Source: Pseudoxanthomonas wuyuanensis (GTDB lineage: Bacteria > Pseudomonadota > Gammaproteobacteria > Xanthomonadales > Xanthomonadaceae). From it: DNA of 64,000 nt. Made by a program: the position numbers and the translations under genes. Shown in pieces: positions 18,590-27,910 of the stretch. Position 1 is the first letter of the stretch; each line of letters begins with the position of its first letter. Location of the stretch: positions 339,457 to 403,456 of the forward strand of contig NZ_OCND01000003.1 in NCBI RefSeq assembly GCF_900215535.1, in the 5' to 3' direction. Under the pieces are notes generated by a model. The model searched no databases. It saw nothing but the letters and a program-made list of their open reading frames with translations, and was not told the origin of the DNA.

Positions 18590-19531
18590 TCAATCCACCA
18601 CGATGCCGGCCAGCTTGTGCAGCGCCTCGGCGTACTTGCCGCGGGTGCGCTCTATCACCTCGGCCGGCAGCCGGGGGCCCGGCGCGGTCTTGCCCCAGTC
18701 CAGCGTTTCCAGGTAGTCGCGGACGAACTGCTTGTCGTAGCTGGGCGGGCTGGTGCCCACCTGGTACTCGTCGGCCGGCCAGTAGCGCGACGAATCCGGG
18801 GTCAGCATCTCGTCCATGATGTACAGGCGGCCGTCTTCGTCGGTACCGAACTCGAACTTGGTGTCGGCCAGCAGGATGCCGCGTTCGGCCGCGTATTCGG
18901 CGGCGTAGCGGTAGATGCGCAGGGTGGCGTCGCGGACGCGTTCGGCCAGCTCGGCACCGACGGTCTTGACCATCGCGTCGAAGTCGATGTTCTCGTCATG
19001 ATCGCCCACGGCGGCCTTGGTCGACGGGGTGAAGATCGGTTCGGCCAGTTGCTCGGCCTGGCGCAGGCCGTCGGGCAGCTCGATGCCGCTGACCTTGCCG
19101 GTGCGCTGGTAGTCCTTCCAGCCGCTGCCGATCAGATAGCCGCGGGCGATGGCTTCCACCGGCACCGGCTTGAGCTTCTTGGTCACCACGGCGCGCTTGG
19201 CGTACAGCGCCGCGTCGACGCCGGCCGGCAACACGCTGGCCACATCGATGCCGGTCAGGTGGTTGGGCATCAGGTGCGCGGTCTTGGCGAACCAGAAGTT
19301 GGAAATCTGGCACAGCATTTCGCCCTTGCCGGGAATCGGATCCGGCAGCACCACGTCGAACGCGCTGAGGCGGTCGGTGGCGACCATCAGCAGATATTCT
19401 CCGTTGAACGCGGTGGCGGCCAGCACATCGGCGGGCAGACGGTCGCGGGGCAGGTCGAACACGTCGCGGACCTTGCCGCGGTGGCGCAGCGGCAGGCCGG
19501 GCAGATCGGATTGAAGCAACGTCGTGGGCAC
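18590..19531 (-). CDS. purC: Phosphoribosylaminoimidazole-succinocarboxamide synthase
   Basis: SAICAR synthase, joining aspartate to CAIR in de novo purine synthesis. The 313-residue product is of the longer, yeast-like class found in Xanthomonadaceae. Signatures are [14 protein letters not shown] near the N-terminus, [34 protein letters not shown] ([19 protein letters not shown]) and [20 protein letters not shown]. The start is GTG at 19531 ([13 protein letters not shown]), five bases after AAGGAG. A longer in-frame extension upstream lacks family similarity and is dismissed. Divergent from the J-domain gene. Confidence 0.95.
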   Translation of the reverse strand: MPTTLLQSDLPGLPLRHRGKVRDVFDLPRDRLPADVLAATAFNGEYLLMVATDRLSAFDVVLPDPIPGKGEMLCQISNFWFAKTAHLMPNHLTGIDVASVLPAGVDAALYAKRAVVTKKLKPVPVEAIARGYLIGSGWKDYQRTGKVSGIELPDGLRQAEQLAEPIFTPSTKAAVGDHDENIDFDAMVKTVGAELAERVRDATLRIYRYAAEYAAERGILLADTKFEFGTDEDGRLYIMDEMLTPDSSRYWPADEYQVGTSPPSYDKQFVRDYLETLDWGKTAPGPRLPAEVIERTRGKYAEALHKLAGIVVD

Positions 19532-19723
19532 AAACACTCCTTGGGGAGTCCGGAAACCAGGTCGGTCGATACAGGGGCCATGGCCCCTTCGTTGTTCCCC
19601 CCGGCGGTATGCTCCGCTCCTGCTCACGCGGGCCCGCGGAACCGGCCGGGCCGCGTAGTGTACGACCCTGGAGCCTTGCATGTGCCGTAAAATGGCCGTT
19701 TCGACCCGGAAACCCTCCCTCCG

Positions 19724-20050
19724 ATGAAGCGCTGGTACGGAAAACTGCTGGGATTCATCGCCGGCTGGCTGCTGATGCGGCACCCGCTGGGCGGGCTGAT
19801 CGGCCTGATCATCGGCCACGCCTTCGATGAGGACTGGTTCAGACTCAGCCGCGACAACCCCTACCGGGTGCTCAACCTGACCCGCGATGCCAGCGACGCC
19901 GAAATCGATCAGGCCTATCGCCGGCTGATGTCGCAGTACCACCCCGACAAGATGGCCGGCGTGGCCGACGATCTGCGCCGCCAGGCTGAAAAGAAGGCCG
20001 GCGAGATCAACGCCGCCTACGACCGCATCAAGGCGCAGCGCAAGCGCTGA
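19724..20050 (+). CDS. Membrane-anchored J-domain protein (DjlA-like)
   Basis: A 108-residue protein with an N-terminal hydrophobic, glycine-rich segment ([20 protein letters not shown], with DjlA-like Gly zipper character). A C-terminal J domain at about residues 45-108 carries the HPD motif at residues 73-75 ([10 protein letters not shown]). It lacks the central TerB-like domain of full DjlA, so it is a mini-DjlA. J domains stimulate the ATPase of DnaK-type chaperones, here at the inner membrane. It is 20 bases before rpe and probably cotranscribed. Confidence 0.86.
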   Translation: MKRWYGKLLGFIAGWLLMRHPLGGLIGLIIGHAFDEDWFRLSRDNPYRVLNLTRDASDAEIDQAYRRLMSQYHPDKMAGVADDLRRQAEKKAGEINAAYDRIKAQRKR

Positions 20051-20070
20051 ATCCCACCAGGAATCCTTTC

Positions 20071-20742
20071 ATGTCCGATTGCATCATCGCCCCGTCCATC
20101 CTGTCGGCCAATTTCGCCAAGCTGGGCGAGGAAGTGGACAACGTGCTGGCGGCCGGTGCCGACTGGGTGCATTTCGACGTGATGGACAACCATTACGTGC
20201 CCAACCTGACCATCGGGCCGATGGTCTGCCAGGCGCTGCGCAGGCATGGCGTCACCGCGCCTATCGACGTGCACCTGATGGTGCAGCCGGTGGACCGCAT
20301 CGTCCCGGATTTCGCCGAGGCCGGCGCCAGCGTCATCAGCTTCCACCCCGAGGCCAGCAGCCACGTCCACCGCACCATCCAGCTGATCAAGTCGCATGGC
20401 TGCCAAGCCGGCCTGGTGCTCAACCCGGCCACCCCGGTCGACGTGCTGGACTGGGTGCTGGAAGACCTGGACCTGGTGCTTCTGATGTCGGTCAATCCCG
20501 GCTTCGGCGGCCAGGCCTTCATCCCCTCGGCGCTGGACAAGCTGCGCGCGGTGCGCAGGAAAATCGATGCCGCCGGAAAGGCCGTTCGGCTGGAAATCGA
20601 CGGCGGCGTGAAGGCCGACAACATCGGCGAAATCGCCGCCGCCGGCGCCGACACGTTCGTGGCGGGCTCGGCCATCTTCAACGCCGCCGACTACGCCGAC
20701 GTCATCGCCCGCATGCGCCAGGCGGTGGCCGCGGCCAGATAG
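20071..20742 (+). CDS. rpe: Ribulose-phosphate 3-epimerase
   Basis: A (beta/alpha)8 enzyme interconverting D-ribulose 5-phosphate and D-xylulose 5-phosphate in the pentose phosphate pathway. The 223-residue product carries the family blocks [34 protein letters not shown] (metal ligands His and Asp), [13 protein letters not shown] and [11 protein letters not shown]. In Xanthomonadaceae it lies next to trpE, as here. Confidence 0.96.
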   Translation: MSDCIIAPSILSANFAKLGEEVDNVLAAGADWVHFDVMDNHYVPNLTIGPMVCQALRRHGVTAPIDVHLMVQPVDRIVPDFAEAGASVISFHPEASSHVHRTIQLIKSHGCQAGLVLNPATPVDVLDWVLEDLDLVLLMSVNPGFGGQAFIPSALDKLRAVRRKIDAAGKAVRLEIDGGVKADNIGEIAAAGADTFVAGSAIFNAADYADVIARMRQAVAAAR

Positions 20743-20746
20743 CAAA

Positions 20747-20772
20747 AGGGCGGTAGCCTGCGCCACCGCCCT
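20747..20772 (+). terminator. Hairpin after rpe
   Basis: AGGGCGGT and ACCGCCCT form an 8-bp stem five bases after the rpe stop, extended by GC pairs around CTGC. There is no U-run on the + side, so it is only terminator-like. Confidence 0.45.
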
Positions 20773-20804
20773 AGGGGCTGTTGATGTTTCCCCAACAGGT
20801 TGCG
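20771..20804. repeat. Dispersed repeat CTAGGGGCTGTTG..., copy 1
   Basis: A 34-bp element starting CTAGGGGCTGTTGATGTTTC. It matches the inverted copy at 25768-25801 at 29 of 34 positions. Both copies are intergenic. Confidence 0.65.
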
Positions 20805-21357
20805 TCGAGTCCGGCAAGCCGCCAACAGCCCATAGAATATTGGAGGCTTATCCCGCCTCCGCCCGTCGTCCCTGCTATGGCCTTCCACGCTACGCCGGGA
20901 CCATGACGGCGTCATGACAAGGACGGCTTGCGGGAGCGACGCGAGTCGCGATGCGCCTCTATGCGTCGGGAGCGCGCCGGCGCCAGCAGGAAACGCGAAT
21001 GCCATTGCGCTCGGCATGGCGAATAACGCATGCGTCGCGACTCGCGTCGCTCCCACCGGGAGGCAGATAGATTCGGCCTTCCCGCCAGGCAGCTCCATGA
21101 ATCCCCGGCCGGTTACCTATGCGGCTGCCGCCGGATCGTCCGCTGTCCCGCCGAGCCCTTCCACCTGCCCTGACTTGGCAAGGGGCCGCCGGTCTGGCGA
21201 TGCAGGAAGCCCATCCGGCGGATCTTGCGGTAAAGTAGCCGGGTGTTCATCCAGACGCGCCAGCTCCCTCTTTCTTCCGCACGCCGTGGGTGGCGATGGT
21301 GGCCTGTAGCCGTCGCCCGCCGTATCCATGTCTCTGCGTCCCGGAAGGAACTCCGTC
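20773..21357. other. Gene-free stretch between rpe and trpE
   Basis: About 585 bases with repeats and no supported gene. It contains the CTAGGGG repeat, a long-armed palindromic repeat (20932-21053) and a plain stretch before trpE. I found no leader peptide rich in tryptophan codons and no clear terminator/antiterminator pair, so classical trp attenuation is not supported. Confidence 0.55.
20932..21053. repeat. Palindromic GGGAGCGACGCGAGTCGCGA repeat pair
   Basis: A 20-bp arm at 20932-20951 is repeated as its exact reverse complement at 21034-21053, with an 82-base loop. It is the same family as 30951-31020 and 7729-7756. Confidence 0.8.
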
Positions 21358-22845
21358 TTGATTTCGCCCGAACAATTCCAGCAGTACGCCGCTGAAGGCC
21401 ATACCCCCAGCTATACCCGCGTCCCGGTCGTCCGCGAGGTGCTGTCCGATCTGGACACCCCGCTGTCGGTCTACCTGAAACTTGCCGACGCCCCGCACAC
21501 CTACCTGCTGGAGTCGGTGGAGGGCGGCGAACGCTTCGGCCGCTATTCGATCATCGGCCTGCCGGCCCGGCGCGTCATCACCTTCCGCGGCCACCGGCTG
21601 GAAGTCCGCGACGACGGCGCGCTGACCGAAACCCGTGAGGTCGCCGATCCGTTTGCCGAAGTGGAGGCGCTGCGTGCCGCGTATTCGGTGCCCAGGCTCG
21701 AAGGCCTGCCGGGGTTCACCGGCGGGCTGGTCGGCTGGTTCGGCTTCGAGTGCATCGGCTACATCGAGCCACGCCTGGCCAGCGGCAGCAAACCGGACGA
21801 GCTGGATACCCCGGACATCCTGCTGATGCTGTCGGAAGAACTGGCGGTGTTCGACAACCTCAAGGGCCGGCTGTACCTGATCGTGCATGCCGATCCGCGC
21901 GAAGACGGCGCCTGGGCGCGGGCGCAGGCACGGCTGGATGCGCTGACCGGCAAGCTGCGCGAGCCGGGCGCGGGTTACCCGGCGCCGATAACGCGGGAAG
22001 TGCTGGACGAAAGCCATTTCGTCTCCGGCTTCACCCGCGATGGCTTCATCGACGCGGTCGAGCGATCCAAGGAGTACATCCGCGCCGGCGACATCTTCCA
22101 GGTGGTGCTGAGCCAGCGTCTGAGCGTGCCGTTCAACGCGCGCCCGGTGGATGTCTACCGCGCGCTGCGCGCCCTCAATCCGTCGCCGTACATGTATTTC
22201 CTCGATGCCGGCGACATCCAGGTGGTCGGTTCGTCGCCGGAGATCCTGGTGCGGCTGGACGGCGACGAAGTCACCGTGCGCCCGATCGCCGGCACCCGCC
22301 CGCGCGGCAGGACGCACGAAGAGGATCTGGCGCTGGAAGCCGAACTGCTGGCCGACCCCAAGGAGCGCGCCGAGCACCTGATGCTGATCGACCTGGGCCG
22401 CAACGATGCCGGCCGGGTGTCCAGGGCCGGCACGGTGGAGGTGGGCGAGCAGTTCGTGATCGAACGCTACAGCCACGTCATGCATATCGTCAGCGAAGTC
22501 ACCGGCAAACTGTTGCCCGGGCTGAGCTACGCCGACGTGCTGCGCGCCACCTTCCCGGCCGGCACCGTCAGCGGCGCGCCGAAGATCCGCGCGCTGGAAG
22601 TGATCCGCGAACTGGAACCGATCAAGCGCAACGTCTACGCCGGCAGCATCGGCTACATCGGCTGGCACGGCGATGCCGACACCGCCATCGCCATCCGCAC
22701 CGCCGTGATCAAGGATGGCCGCCTGCATGTGCAGGCCGGCGCCGGCATCGTCTACGACTCGGATCCGGAAAAGGAATGGGACGAGACGATGAACAAGGGC
22801 AGGGCGCTGTTCCGGGCGGTGGCCGAAGCGGCGAGGGGGTTGTGA
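21358..22845 (+). CDS. trpE: Anthranilate synthase component I
   Basis: Chorismate-using subunit that makes anthranilate with TrpG, the first step of tryptophan synthesis. The most likely start is TTG 21358 (MISPEQFQQYAAEGHT), seven bases after GGAAGGAA; it gives 495 residues, close to related enzymes. An ATG at 21328 would add ten. The feedback-site region LLESVEGGERFGRYSIIG is at about residues 42-60. The catalytic half has GDIFQVVLSQRLS, PIAGTRPRGRTHEED, DLGRNDAGRVS and FPAGTVSGAPKIRA. The stop overlaps the start of an unrelated ClpP-like gene (TGATG) instead of leading straight to trpG. Confidence 0.95.
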   Translation: MISPEQFQQYAAEGHTPSYTRVPVVREVLSDLDTPLSVYLKLADAPHTYLLESVEGGERFGRYSIIGLPARRVITFRGHRLEVRDDGALTETREVADPFAEVEALRAAYSVPRLEGLPGFTGGLVGWFGFECIGYIEPRLASGSKPDELDTPDILLMLSEELAVFDNLKGRLYLIVHADPREDGAWARAQARLDALTGKLREPGAGYPAPITREVLDESHFVSGFTRDGFIDAVERSKEYIRAGDIFQVVLSQRLSVPFNARPVDVYRALRALNPSPYMYFLDAGDIQVVGSSPEILVRLDGDEVTVRPIAGTRPRGRTHEEDLALEAELLADPKERAEHLMLIDLGRNDAGRVSRAGTVEVGEQFVIERYSHVMHIVSEVTGKLLPGLSYADVLRATFPAGTVSGAPKIRALEVIRELEPIKRNVYAGSIGYIGWHGDADTAIAIRTAVIKDGRLHVQAGAGIVYDSDPEKEWDETMNKGRALFRAVAEAARGL

Positions 22846-23591
22846 TGTACCGAAGGCCTGCTGCTGTCGGCATCGCCATGTTGGCGATCATGACGGACGC
22901 CGGCGCCGATCCCATATCCTCTCTGCTGCAACTTGATGAGCCAGTGGTCGTCGTCCAGCAGCGGACGATTGTCTATCGAGGCGAAATCACCCAATCGGGT
23001 GTCGAGGAGGTAAAGCGGCTTTTGGATGCAGCGATTGATGCCCGCGAACTTGCGATCGAATCCGGCGGAGGAGATGTGGAGGCAGGTCTTGATCTAGGTG
23101 GACTGATCCTGAAGCACGGACTGGACGTTCGTGTCACTGGAGATGTTTGTCTGTCTTCTTGCGCCAACTATGTGTTCGTTGCGGGGAAAAGCAAGATAAT
23201 CGAGCCTGGAGCGCTCGTTCTCTGGCACGGCTCAATGATGCAAAAGAACCTTCTGAGCAATGTCGACATATCATCGGCGGAAACCACCCTCGGAAGACCC
23301 CTGAAGTGGTTCGAGCGGTGGCAGTCCAAGCGAGTGATAAGTGCCTGGCTCAAGCAGATCAGGCGCCGCGAGGCGGAATTCTATCGTGCTCTCGACATCG
23401 ATCAGCGCATAACGATCTATGGTCAAGACGTTGGGTGCGGTTGTGATTGGACGTTCAGTGTCGTTGATATGGGAAAGTTCGGGCTGCGCAACGTCGTCGC
23501 CTCAGAAAGTTATGGCTATTCTGATTACGGACGCTGGTCACGTCCCTGGAAAATGCTCAAGGTTGACTCCTCACTGTTGGAAGGGAAATAA
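22845..23591 (+). CDS. ClpP/SDH-like exported serine hydrolase inserted in the trp operon
   Basis: A 248-residue protein resembling the predicted periplasmic ClpP-like family grouped as COG3904. It has an N-terminal hydrophobic segment (AAVGIAMLAIMTDAGA) that may be a signal peptide. The ClpP-fold signatures are ESGGGDVEAGLDLGGLILKH (oxyanion-side glycines) and GDVCLSSCANYVFVAGKS with the probable nucleophilic serine, then GALVLWHGSM with a candidate histidine. Base composition is visibly less GC-rich than trpE and trpG around it. It is fitted tightly: its ATG overlaps the trpE stop, and trpG begins three bases after its TAA. It has no known part in tryptophan synthesis; acquisition by transfer is likely. 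No substrate can be inferred. Confidence 0.78.
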   Translation: MYRRPAAVGIAMLAIMTDAGADPISSLLQLDEPVVVVQQRTIVYRGEITQSGVEEVKRLLDAAIDARELAIESGGGDVEAGLDLGGLILKHGLDVRVTGDVCLSSCANYVFVAGKSKIIEPGALVLWHGSMMQKNLLSNVDISSAETTLGRPLKWFERWQSKRVISAWLKQIRRREAEFYRALDIDQRITIYGQDVGCGCDWTFSVVDMGKFGLRNVVASESYGYSDYGRWSRPWKMLKVDSSLLEGK

Positions 23592-23594
23592 CCC

Positions 23595-24173
23595 GTGCTG
23601 TTGATGCTCGACAATTACGACAGCTTCACCTACAACCTGGTCCAGTACCTGCAGTCGCTGGGGGCCGAGGTGCAGGTGGTGCGCAACGATGCGCTGAGCG
23701 TGGACGAGATCGAAAAACTCGCCCCGCAGCGCATCGTCATCTCGCCAGGGCCTTGCACGCCGAACGAGGCCGGGGTTTCGCTGCCACTGATCGAACGGCT
23801 GGGCCGCACCACACCCATCCTTGGCGTCTGCCTGGGCCACCAGAGCATCGGCCAGGTCTATGGCGGCAAGGTCGTCCGCGCCGGCCGCATCATGCATGGC
23901 AAGACCTCGCGCATCCGCCATGAGGGCCAGGGCGTTTTCGCCGGTCTTCCGGATCTGTACGAAGCCACCCGCTACCATTCGCTGGTGGTCGAGCGCGGCA
24001 GCCTGCCCGATGCGCTTGAGATCACCGCATGGACCGAGAACGAGGATGGTTCCTTCGAGGAAATCATGGGCCTGCGTCACCGCGAGTTCCCGGTGGAAGG
24101 CGTGCAATTCCACCCCGAATCCATCCTGACCGAGCACGGCCATGCGCTGCTGAAGAATTTCCTGGAGAGGTGA
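23595..24173 (+). CDS. trpG: Anthranilate synthase component II, glutamine amidotransferase
   Basis: A class I glutamine amidotransferase of 192 residues supplying ammonia to TrpE. The nucleophile is Cys79 in GVCLGHQS, and the catalytic His-Glu pair is in [16 protein letters not shown] near the C-terminus. The N-terminus [19 protein letters not shown] is family-typical. The start is GTG 23595. TrpG and TrpE are separated by one foreign-looking gene. Family members may also serve PabB in folate synthesis. Confidence 0.95.
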   Translation: MLLMLDNYDSFTYNLVQYLQSLGAEVQVVRNDALSVDEIEKLAPQRIVISPGPCTPNEAGVSLPLIERLGRTTPILGVCLGHQSIGQVYGGKVVRAGRIMHGKTSRIRHEGQGVFAGLPDLYEATRYHSLVVERGSLPDALEITAWTENEDGSFEEIMGLRHREFPVEGVQFHPESILTEHGHALLKNFLER

Positions 24174-24235
24174 GAAGAATCAGGTACAGGGAATGATCAG
24201 ATCCCTTGACCATGGCCTCCCAGCCCCGGCAGCCT

Positions 24236-24326
24236 CTCGTTCCTCGTTCCTCGTTCCTCGTTCCTCGTTCCTCGTTCCTCGTTCCTCGTTTCTCGTTCCC
24301 CGTTTCTCGTTCCCCGTTCCCCGTTC
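24236..24326. repeat. Heptamer tandem repeat (CTCGTTC)n before trpD
   Basis: Thirteen consecutive 7-bp units: mostly CTCGTTC, with CTCGTTT and CCCGTTC variants toward the 3' end. The run stops 12 bases before the trpD ATG. The other strand reads GAACGAG, similar in design to the heptamers at 5969-6025. Confidence 0.85.
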
Positions 24327-24338
24327 CCGGCCTTTCCC

Positions 24339-25391
24339 ATGCCCATTACTCCGCAAGAAGCCCTGCAGCGCACCATCGAGCACCGCGAGATCTTCCACGA
24401 CGAAATGGTCGAGCTGATGCGCCAGATCATGCGCGGCGATGTGTCGCCGGTGATGACCGCCGCCATCCTGACCGGCCTGCGGGTCAAGAAGGAGACCATC
24501 GGCGAAATCGCCGGTGCGGCCACGGTGATGCGCGAGTTCTCCCGCACCGTCGAGGTACCGGACAAGACCCATCTGGTCGACATCGTCGGTACCGGTGGCG
24601 ATGGCTCGCATACGTTCAACATCTCCACCTGCTCGATGTTCGTCGCCGCCGCGGCCGGCGCCCGGGTCGCCAAGCACGGCAACCGCAGCGTGTCGTCCAA
24701 GTCCGGCAGCGCCGACGTGCTGGAGGCGCTGGGTGCGTCCATCGAATTGCAGCCGGAGCAGGTGGCGCAGAGCATCGCCCGCTGCGGCATCGGCTTCATG
24801 TTCGCGCCGGTGCATCACCCGGCGATGAAGGCGGTGGCTCCGGTGCGCCGCGAAATGGGCGTGCGTACGATCTTCAACATCCTCGGCCCGCTGACCAATC
24901 CGGCCGGCGCGCCGAACATCTTGATGGGCGTGTTCCATCCGGACCTGGTCGGCATCCAGGCGCGCGTGCTGCAGGAACTGGGCGCCGAACGCGCGCTGGT
25001 GGTGTGGGGGCGCGATGGCATGGACGAACTGTCGCTGGGTGCGGGCACGCTGGTCGGCGAACTGCGCGATGGCGTGGTGCGCGAGTACGAGGTGCACCCG
25101 GAGGATTTCGGTATCGCCATGGCGGCCAGCCGCAATCTGCGCGTTGGCGATGCCGCCGAATCCAGGGCCATGCTGCTGGGCGTGCTGGACAACCGGCCTG
25201 GCCCGGCCCGCGAAATCGTTGCATTGAACGCTGGCGCCGCCCTGTATGTGGCCGGCGTTGCGGAGAGCCTCGAACAGGGCATCGACCGCGCGCGCGACGC
25301 CATCGCCAGCGGCTATGCCGCCGCCAGGCTGGAACAGTTCGTCGCGGTCACCCGCGAGCTGGCTGGCGAACGCAAAGGAGCTCCGGCATGA
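24339..25391 (+). CDS. trpD: Anthranilate phosphoribosyltransferase
   Basis: Transfers the phosphoribosyl group of PRPP to anthranilate. The 350-residue product has the PRPP-binding loop [17 protein letters not shown] (about residues 81-97), [18 protein letters not shown], and [10 protein letters not shown]. The start ATG 24339 is preceded by a pyrimidine-rich heptamer tract, and there is no recognisable Shine-Dalgarno sequence, which is odd for a biosynthetic gene. It overlaps the next gene by ATGA at 25388-25391. Confidence 0.95.
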   Translation: MPITPQEALQRTIEHREIFHDEMVELMRQIMRGDVSPVMTAAILTGLRVKKETIGEIAGAATVMREFSRTVEVPDKTHLVDIVGTGGDGSHTFNISTCSMFVAAAAGARVAKHGNRSVSSKSGSADVLEALGASIELQPEQVAQSIARCGIGFMFAPVHHPAMKAVAPVRREMGVRTIFNILGPLTNPAGAPNILMGVFHPDLVGIQARVLQELGAERALVVWGRDGMDELSLGAGTLVGELRDGVVREYEVHPEDFGIAMAASRNLRVGDAAESRAMLLGVLDNRPGPAREIVALNAGAALYVAGVAESLEQGIDRARDAIASGYAAARLEQFVAVTRELAGERKGAPA

Positions 25392-25735
25392 GCGCAGACG
25401 GATTCGCGGCGCTGCCGAAGCCGCCTTATTACGCCGTGATCTTTTCCTCGCAGCGCAACGGCCGCGACGAGCCCGGCTATTACGCCACGGCTGCGCGCAT
25501 GATCGAACTGGCGCAGCGGCAGCCGGGCTACCTTGGCGTCGAATCCACCCGAGGTGCCGACGGTTTCGGCATCACCGTGGCGTACTGGGAAAGCGAGGAG
25601 GCGATTTCGGCCTGGCGCCGGCATGCCGAGCACGCCGCCGCGCGCGAGCAGGGCCGGAGCGACTGGTACGATCATTTCGAACTGCGCGTGGCCAAGGTCG
25701 AACGCGCCTACGGCTGGGACCGCCAGGCGCCGTAG
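25388..25735 (+). CDS. ABM-domain (antibiotic biosynthesis monooxygenase-like) protein
   Basis: A 115-residue single ferredoxin-like domain of the ABM superfamily. The pattern [27 protein letters not shown], with the beta strand [36 protein letters not shown], is typical of this group (segments given in parts; residues about 15-85). Such proteins are often small cofactor-free oxygenases or haem-degrading enzymes. The substrate here is unknown. It overlaps trpD by ATGA and sits between trpD and trpC, so it is probably translated with the trp enzymes. Confidence 0.82.
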   Translation: MSADGFAALPKPPYYAVIFSSQRNGRDEPGYYATAARMIELAQRQPGYLGVESTRGADGFGITVAYWESEEAISAWRRHAEHAAAREQGRSDWYDHFELRVAKVERAYGWDRQAP

Positions 25736-25767
25736 CGCACAGCGTGCTCCGTTGCTGCGATGCCCGG

Positions 25768-25801
25768 CGCGACCTGCTCGGGAAACGGCAACAGCCCCTA
25801 G
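25768..25801. repeat. Dispersed repeat CTAGGGGCTGTTG..., copy 2 (inverted)
   Basis: On the minus strand it begins CTAGGGGCTGTTGCCGTTTC. It matches copy 1 (20771-20804) at 29 of 34 positions and separates the ABM gene from trpC. Confidence 0.65.
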
Positions 25802-25850
25802 CGTGCGAGAATAGGGAGCCGCGCGGACCCGGGCGGACGACAAGGATCCT

Positions 25851-26645
25851 ATGAGCGACATCCTCAACACCATCCTCGCCCGCAAGGCCGTGGAGATCGC
25901 CGAGCGCAGCGCCAGGGTGCCGCTGGCCGAACTGGCCGCCAGGGCCGTGGACGCGCCGCCGACCCGCGGGTTCGCCGATTCGCTCAATGCCGCGATCGCC
26001 CAGGGCGAACCGGCGGTGATTGCCGAGGTCAAGAAGGCCAGCCCGTCCAAGGGTGTGATCCGCGCCGAATTCCATCCGGCCGACATCGCGGTCAGCTACG
26101 AGTTCGGCGGCGCGGCCTGCCTGTCGGTGCTGACCGATGTCGATTTCTTCCAGGGCGCCGATGCCTACCTGCAACAGGCGCGCGAGGCCTGCACGCTGCC
26201 GGTGCTGCGCAAGGATTTCACCATCGATCCGTATCAGGTCTACGAGGCTCGCGCGCTGGGCGCCGACTGCATCCTGCTGATCGTCGCGGCGCTGGACGAC
26301 GGCCAACTGGTCGAGCTGTCCAGCCTGGCCATGCAACTGGACATGGACGTGTTGGTGGAGGTGCATGACATCGACGAACTCGAGCGCGCGCTGCAGGTGC
26401 CGGTGCCGCTGATCGGCATCAACAACCGCAACCTGCGCACGTTCGAGGTCTCGCTGGACACCACGCTGGCGATGAAGGACGCGGTGCCGAAGGACCGGCT
26501 GCTGGTCACCGAGAGCGGCATCCTGGTACCGGAGGATGTGGCAAGAATGCGCACGGCCGGGGTCAACGCGTTCCTGGTCGGGGAAACCTTCATGCGTGCA
26601 GAAGAACCGGGCGAGGCCCTGCGTCAGCTATTCTTCGCCGCATGA
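25851..26645 (+). CDS. trpC: Indole-3-glycerol phosphate synthase
   Basis: A (beta/alpha)8 enzyme closing the indole ring from CdRP. The 264-residue monofunctional protein shows [15 protein letters not shown] (catalytic Lys), [39 protein letters not shown] and TESGIL in the expected order. The last four bases overlap the HAD phosphatase start (ATGA). trpF, trpB and trpA are not in the window; they usually form a separate cluster in this family. Confidence 0.96.
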   Translation: MSDILNTILARKAVEIAERSARVPLAELAARAVDAPPTRGFADSLNAAIAQGEPAVIAEVKKASPSKGVIRAEFHPADIAVSYEFGGAACLSVLTDVDFFQGADAYLQQAREACTLPVLRKDFTIDPYQVYEARALGADCILLIVAALDDGQLVELSSLAMQLDMDVLVEVHDIDELERALQVPVPLIGINNRNLRTFEVSLDTTLAMKDAVPKDRLLVTESGILVPEDVARMRTAGVNAFLVGETFMRAEEPGEALRQLFFAA

Positions 26646-27364
26646 GCGACCCGGTCTATCCCAAGCCGCGGCCTGATGCGCCGCTGGTGGTGTTCGATTT
26701 CGACCACACCCTGTACGACGGCGATTCCGGCGGCCATCTGGTGCAGTGGCTGATCCGGCGCAACCCGTTGCGCATTCTCGCCGCACTGGCGGCGTCGGTG
26801 CTGCTGGGGCCGATGGTGGCGTTCCTGCCGACCCGCCGCCGCGGCATTTCCGGCTACATCTGGATCGGCACGTTCGGTCTGCATGGCCGGCGCGGTTTCG
26901 ATGCGCAGATCGATCGCTATGTCGCCACACACAAGGAAGAGGTGCGGCAGCGGCTGCTGCCGGTGGCGCTGGAAACGTTCCGCAAGCATCGCGCCGCCGG
27001 CGACCGCGTCGTGGTCGCCACCGGTGCGCCGCCGGAACTGGCGCGTGCGATTCTCAGCTTCGTCGCCCACCAGGACGTGCCGGTCATCGGCACCGCGGTC
27101 GGCCCGCGTTTCGGCGCGGTCGTCGCCACCCGCCATTGCCACAACGAAGAAAAGATGCGGATGCTGCGCGAACGCGGCTATGGCGACATAGCGGTGGCCT
27201 ACTCGGACAGCAGTGCCGACCTGCCGCTGCTGAAAGCTGCGCGCGTGCCGGTGGTGGTCAATCCGAAGCCGGGCCGCATCGACATGTTCCGCCGCGCGTT
27301 GCCGCCGGGGACGCAGATCCTCAATTGGGGCTGCCGGGACCGCGGCGGGACGCCCACCGCGTAG
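26642..27364 (+). CDS. HAD-IB family phosphatase
   Basis: A 240-residue haloacid dehalogenase-type phosphatase. Motif I is [15 protein letters not shown] (nucleophile Asp near residue 20), motif II is the Thr of [11 protein letters not shown], and motif IV is [12 protein letters not shown] cap region with a hydrophobic stretch ([19 protein letters not shown]) may touch the membrane. It resembles SerB-like/HAD-IB proteins. The substrate is unknown. Being coupled to trpC by ATGA, it is likely the last gene of the trp unit. Confidence 0.85.
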   Translation: MSDPVYPKPRPDAPLVVFDFDHTLYDGDSGGHLVQWLIRRNPLRILAALAASVLLGPMVAFLPTRRRGISGYIWIGTFGLHGRRGFDAQIDRYVATHKEEVRQRLLPVALETFRKHRAAGDRVVVATGAPPELARAILSFVAHQDVPVIGTAVGPRFGAVVATRHCHNEEKMRMLRERGYGDIAVAYSDSSADLPLLKAARVPVVVNPKPGRIDMFRRALPPGTQILNWGCRDRGGTPTA

Positions 27365-27910
27365 GGCGAGCCCCGGCCCTCCATCGCCATGCCGGCAATT
27401 GTGATGGCCGGTGAGAAATCGTTCTGCCGGCAAGGCAGCAATCAGCGGAAGATTGCGGTGGAAGGCCGCGACCCAAACCGCCACATGCTTGAAGTTTGCC
27501 GCATCCAGCGAATTGGTTTCGTCATGCGCTATCGTCAACCCGAGCATGACAATGGTGGGCCGAGGCCTGAAGTATCCCCACTTTTTCCGAAGCCAGTCGT
27601 CCCCCCTTGACCAGCCATTGAGCTGTTGAAAGACGCCGAAGAGGGTTCTTCTTTCAGGTACGGGGAACGTCGTGTGGAACCCGGTGGCCAGGGCAGTGCA
27701 GGACACGCCGTAAATGCCCGCTGCGCGGGCCCGGCCCGCCATCGCAGAGGGCGGGCGTTCGGCGGCGCGCGAAGCGATGCTTCTGTCCCAAAGTCGCCGG
27801 CCAGCGACTCTCGCCGAAGCCAAGCTCCCCTGGAATGGGCGAAGAAGAATTTGTGGGGATACCTCAGACCGAGGCCCCACCCTATGTCGCAGGACCGTTG
27901 CCGGCCGTCG
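27365..27910. repeat. Gene-free stretch with dispersed-repeat remnants
   Basis: 546 bases without a supported gene. Two imperfect inverted copies of a block resembling GGCCTGAAGTATCCCCAC and GGTCTGAGGTATCCCCAC lie near 27562-27580 and (reverse) 27852-27880. Between them is sequence that reads as a protein-like frame on the minus strand but merges into the TauE shadow. It looks like a composite of intergenic repeats, perhaps a decayed mobile element. Confidence 0.5.

Noticed and set aside
20914..21309. A 131-codon open frame between rpe and trpE
   Set aside because: It runs through the palindromic repeat and has no protein-like pattern or ribosome-binding site.
20773..21357. trp attenuator or leader peptide before trpE
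   Set aside because: I found no short frame with tandem Trp codons and no alternative stem pair with a T-run.
24236..24326. Possible CRISPR array
   Set aside because: The units are contiguous 7-mers without spacers, and no cas genes are present.
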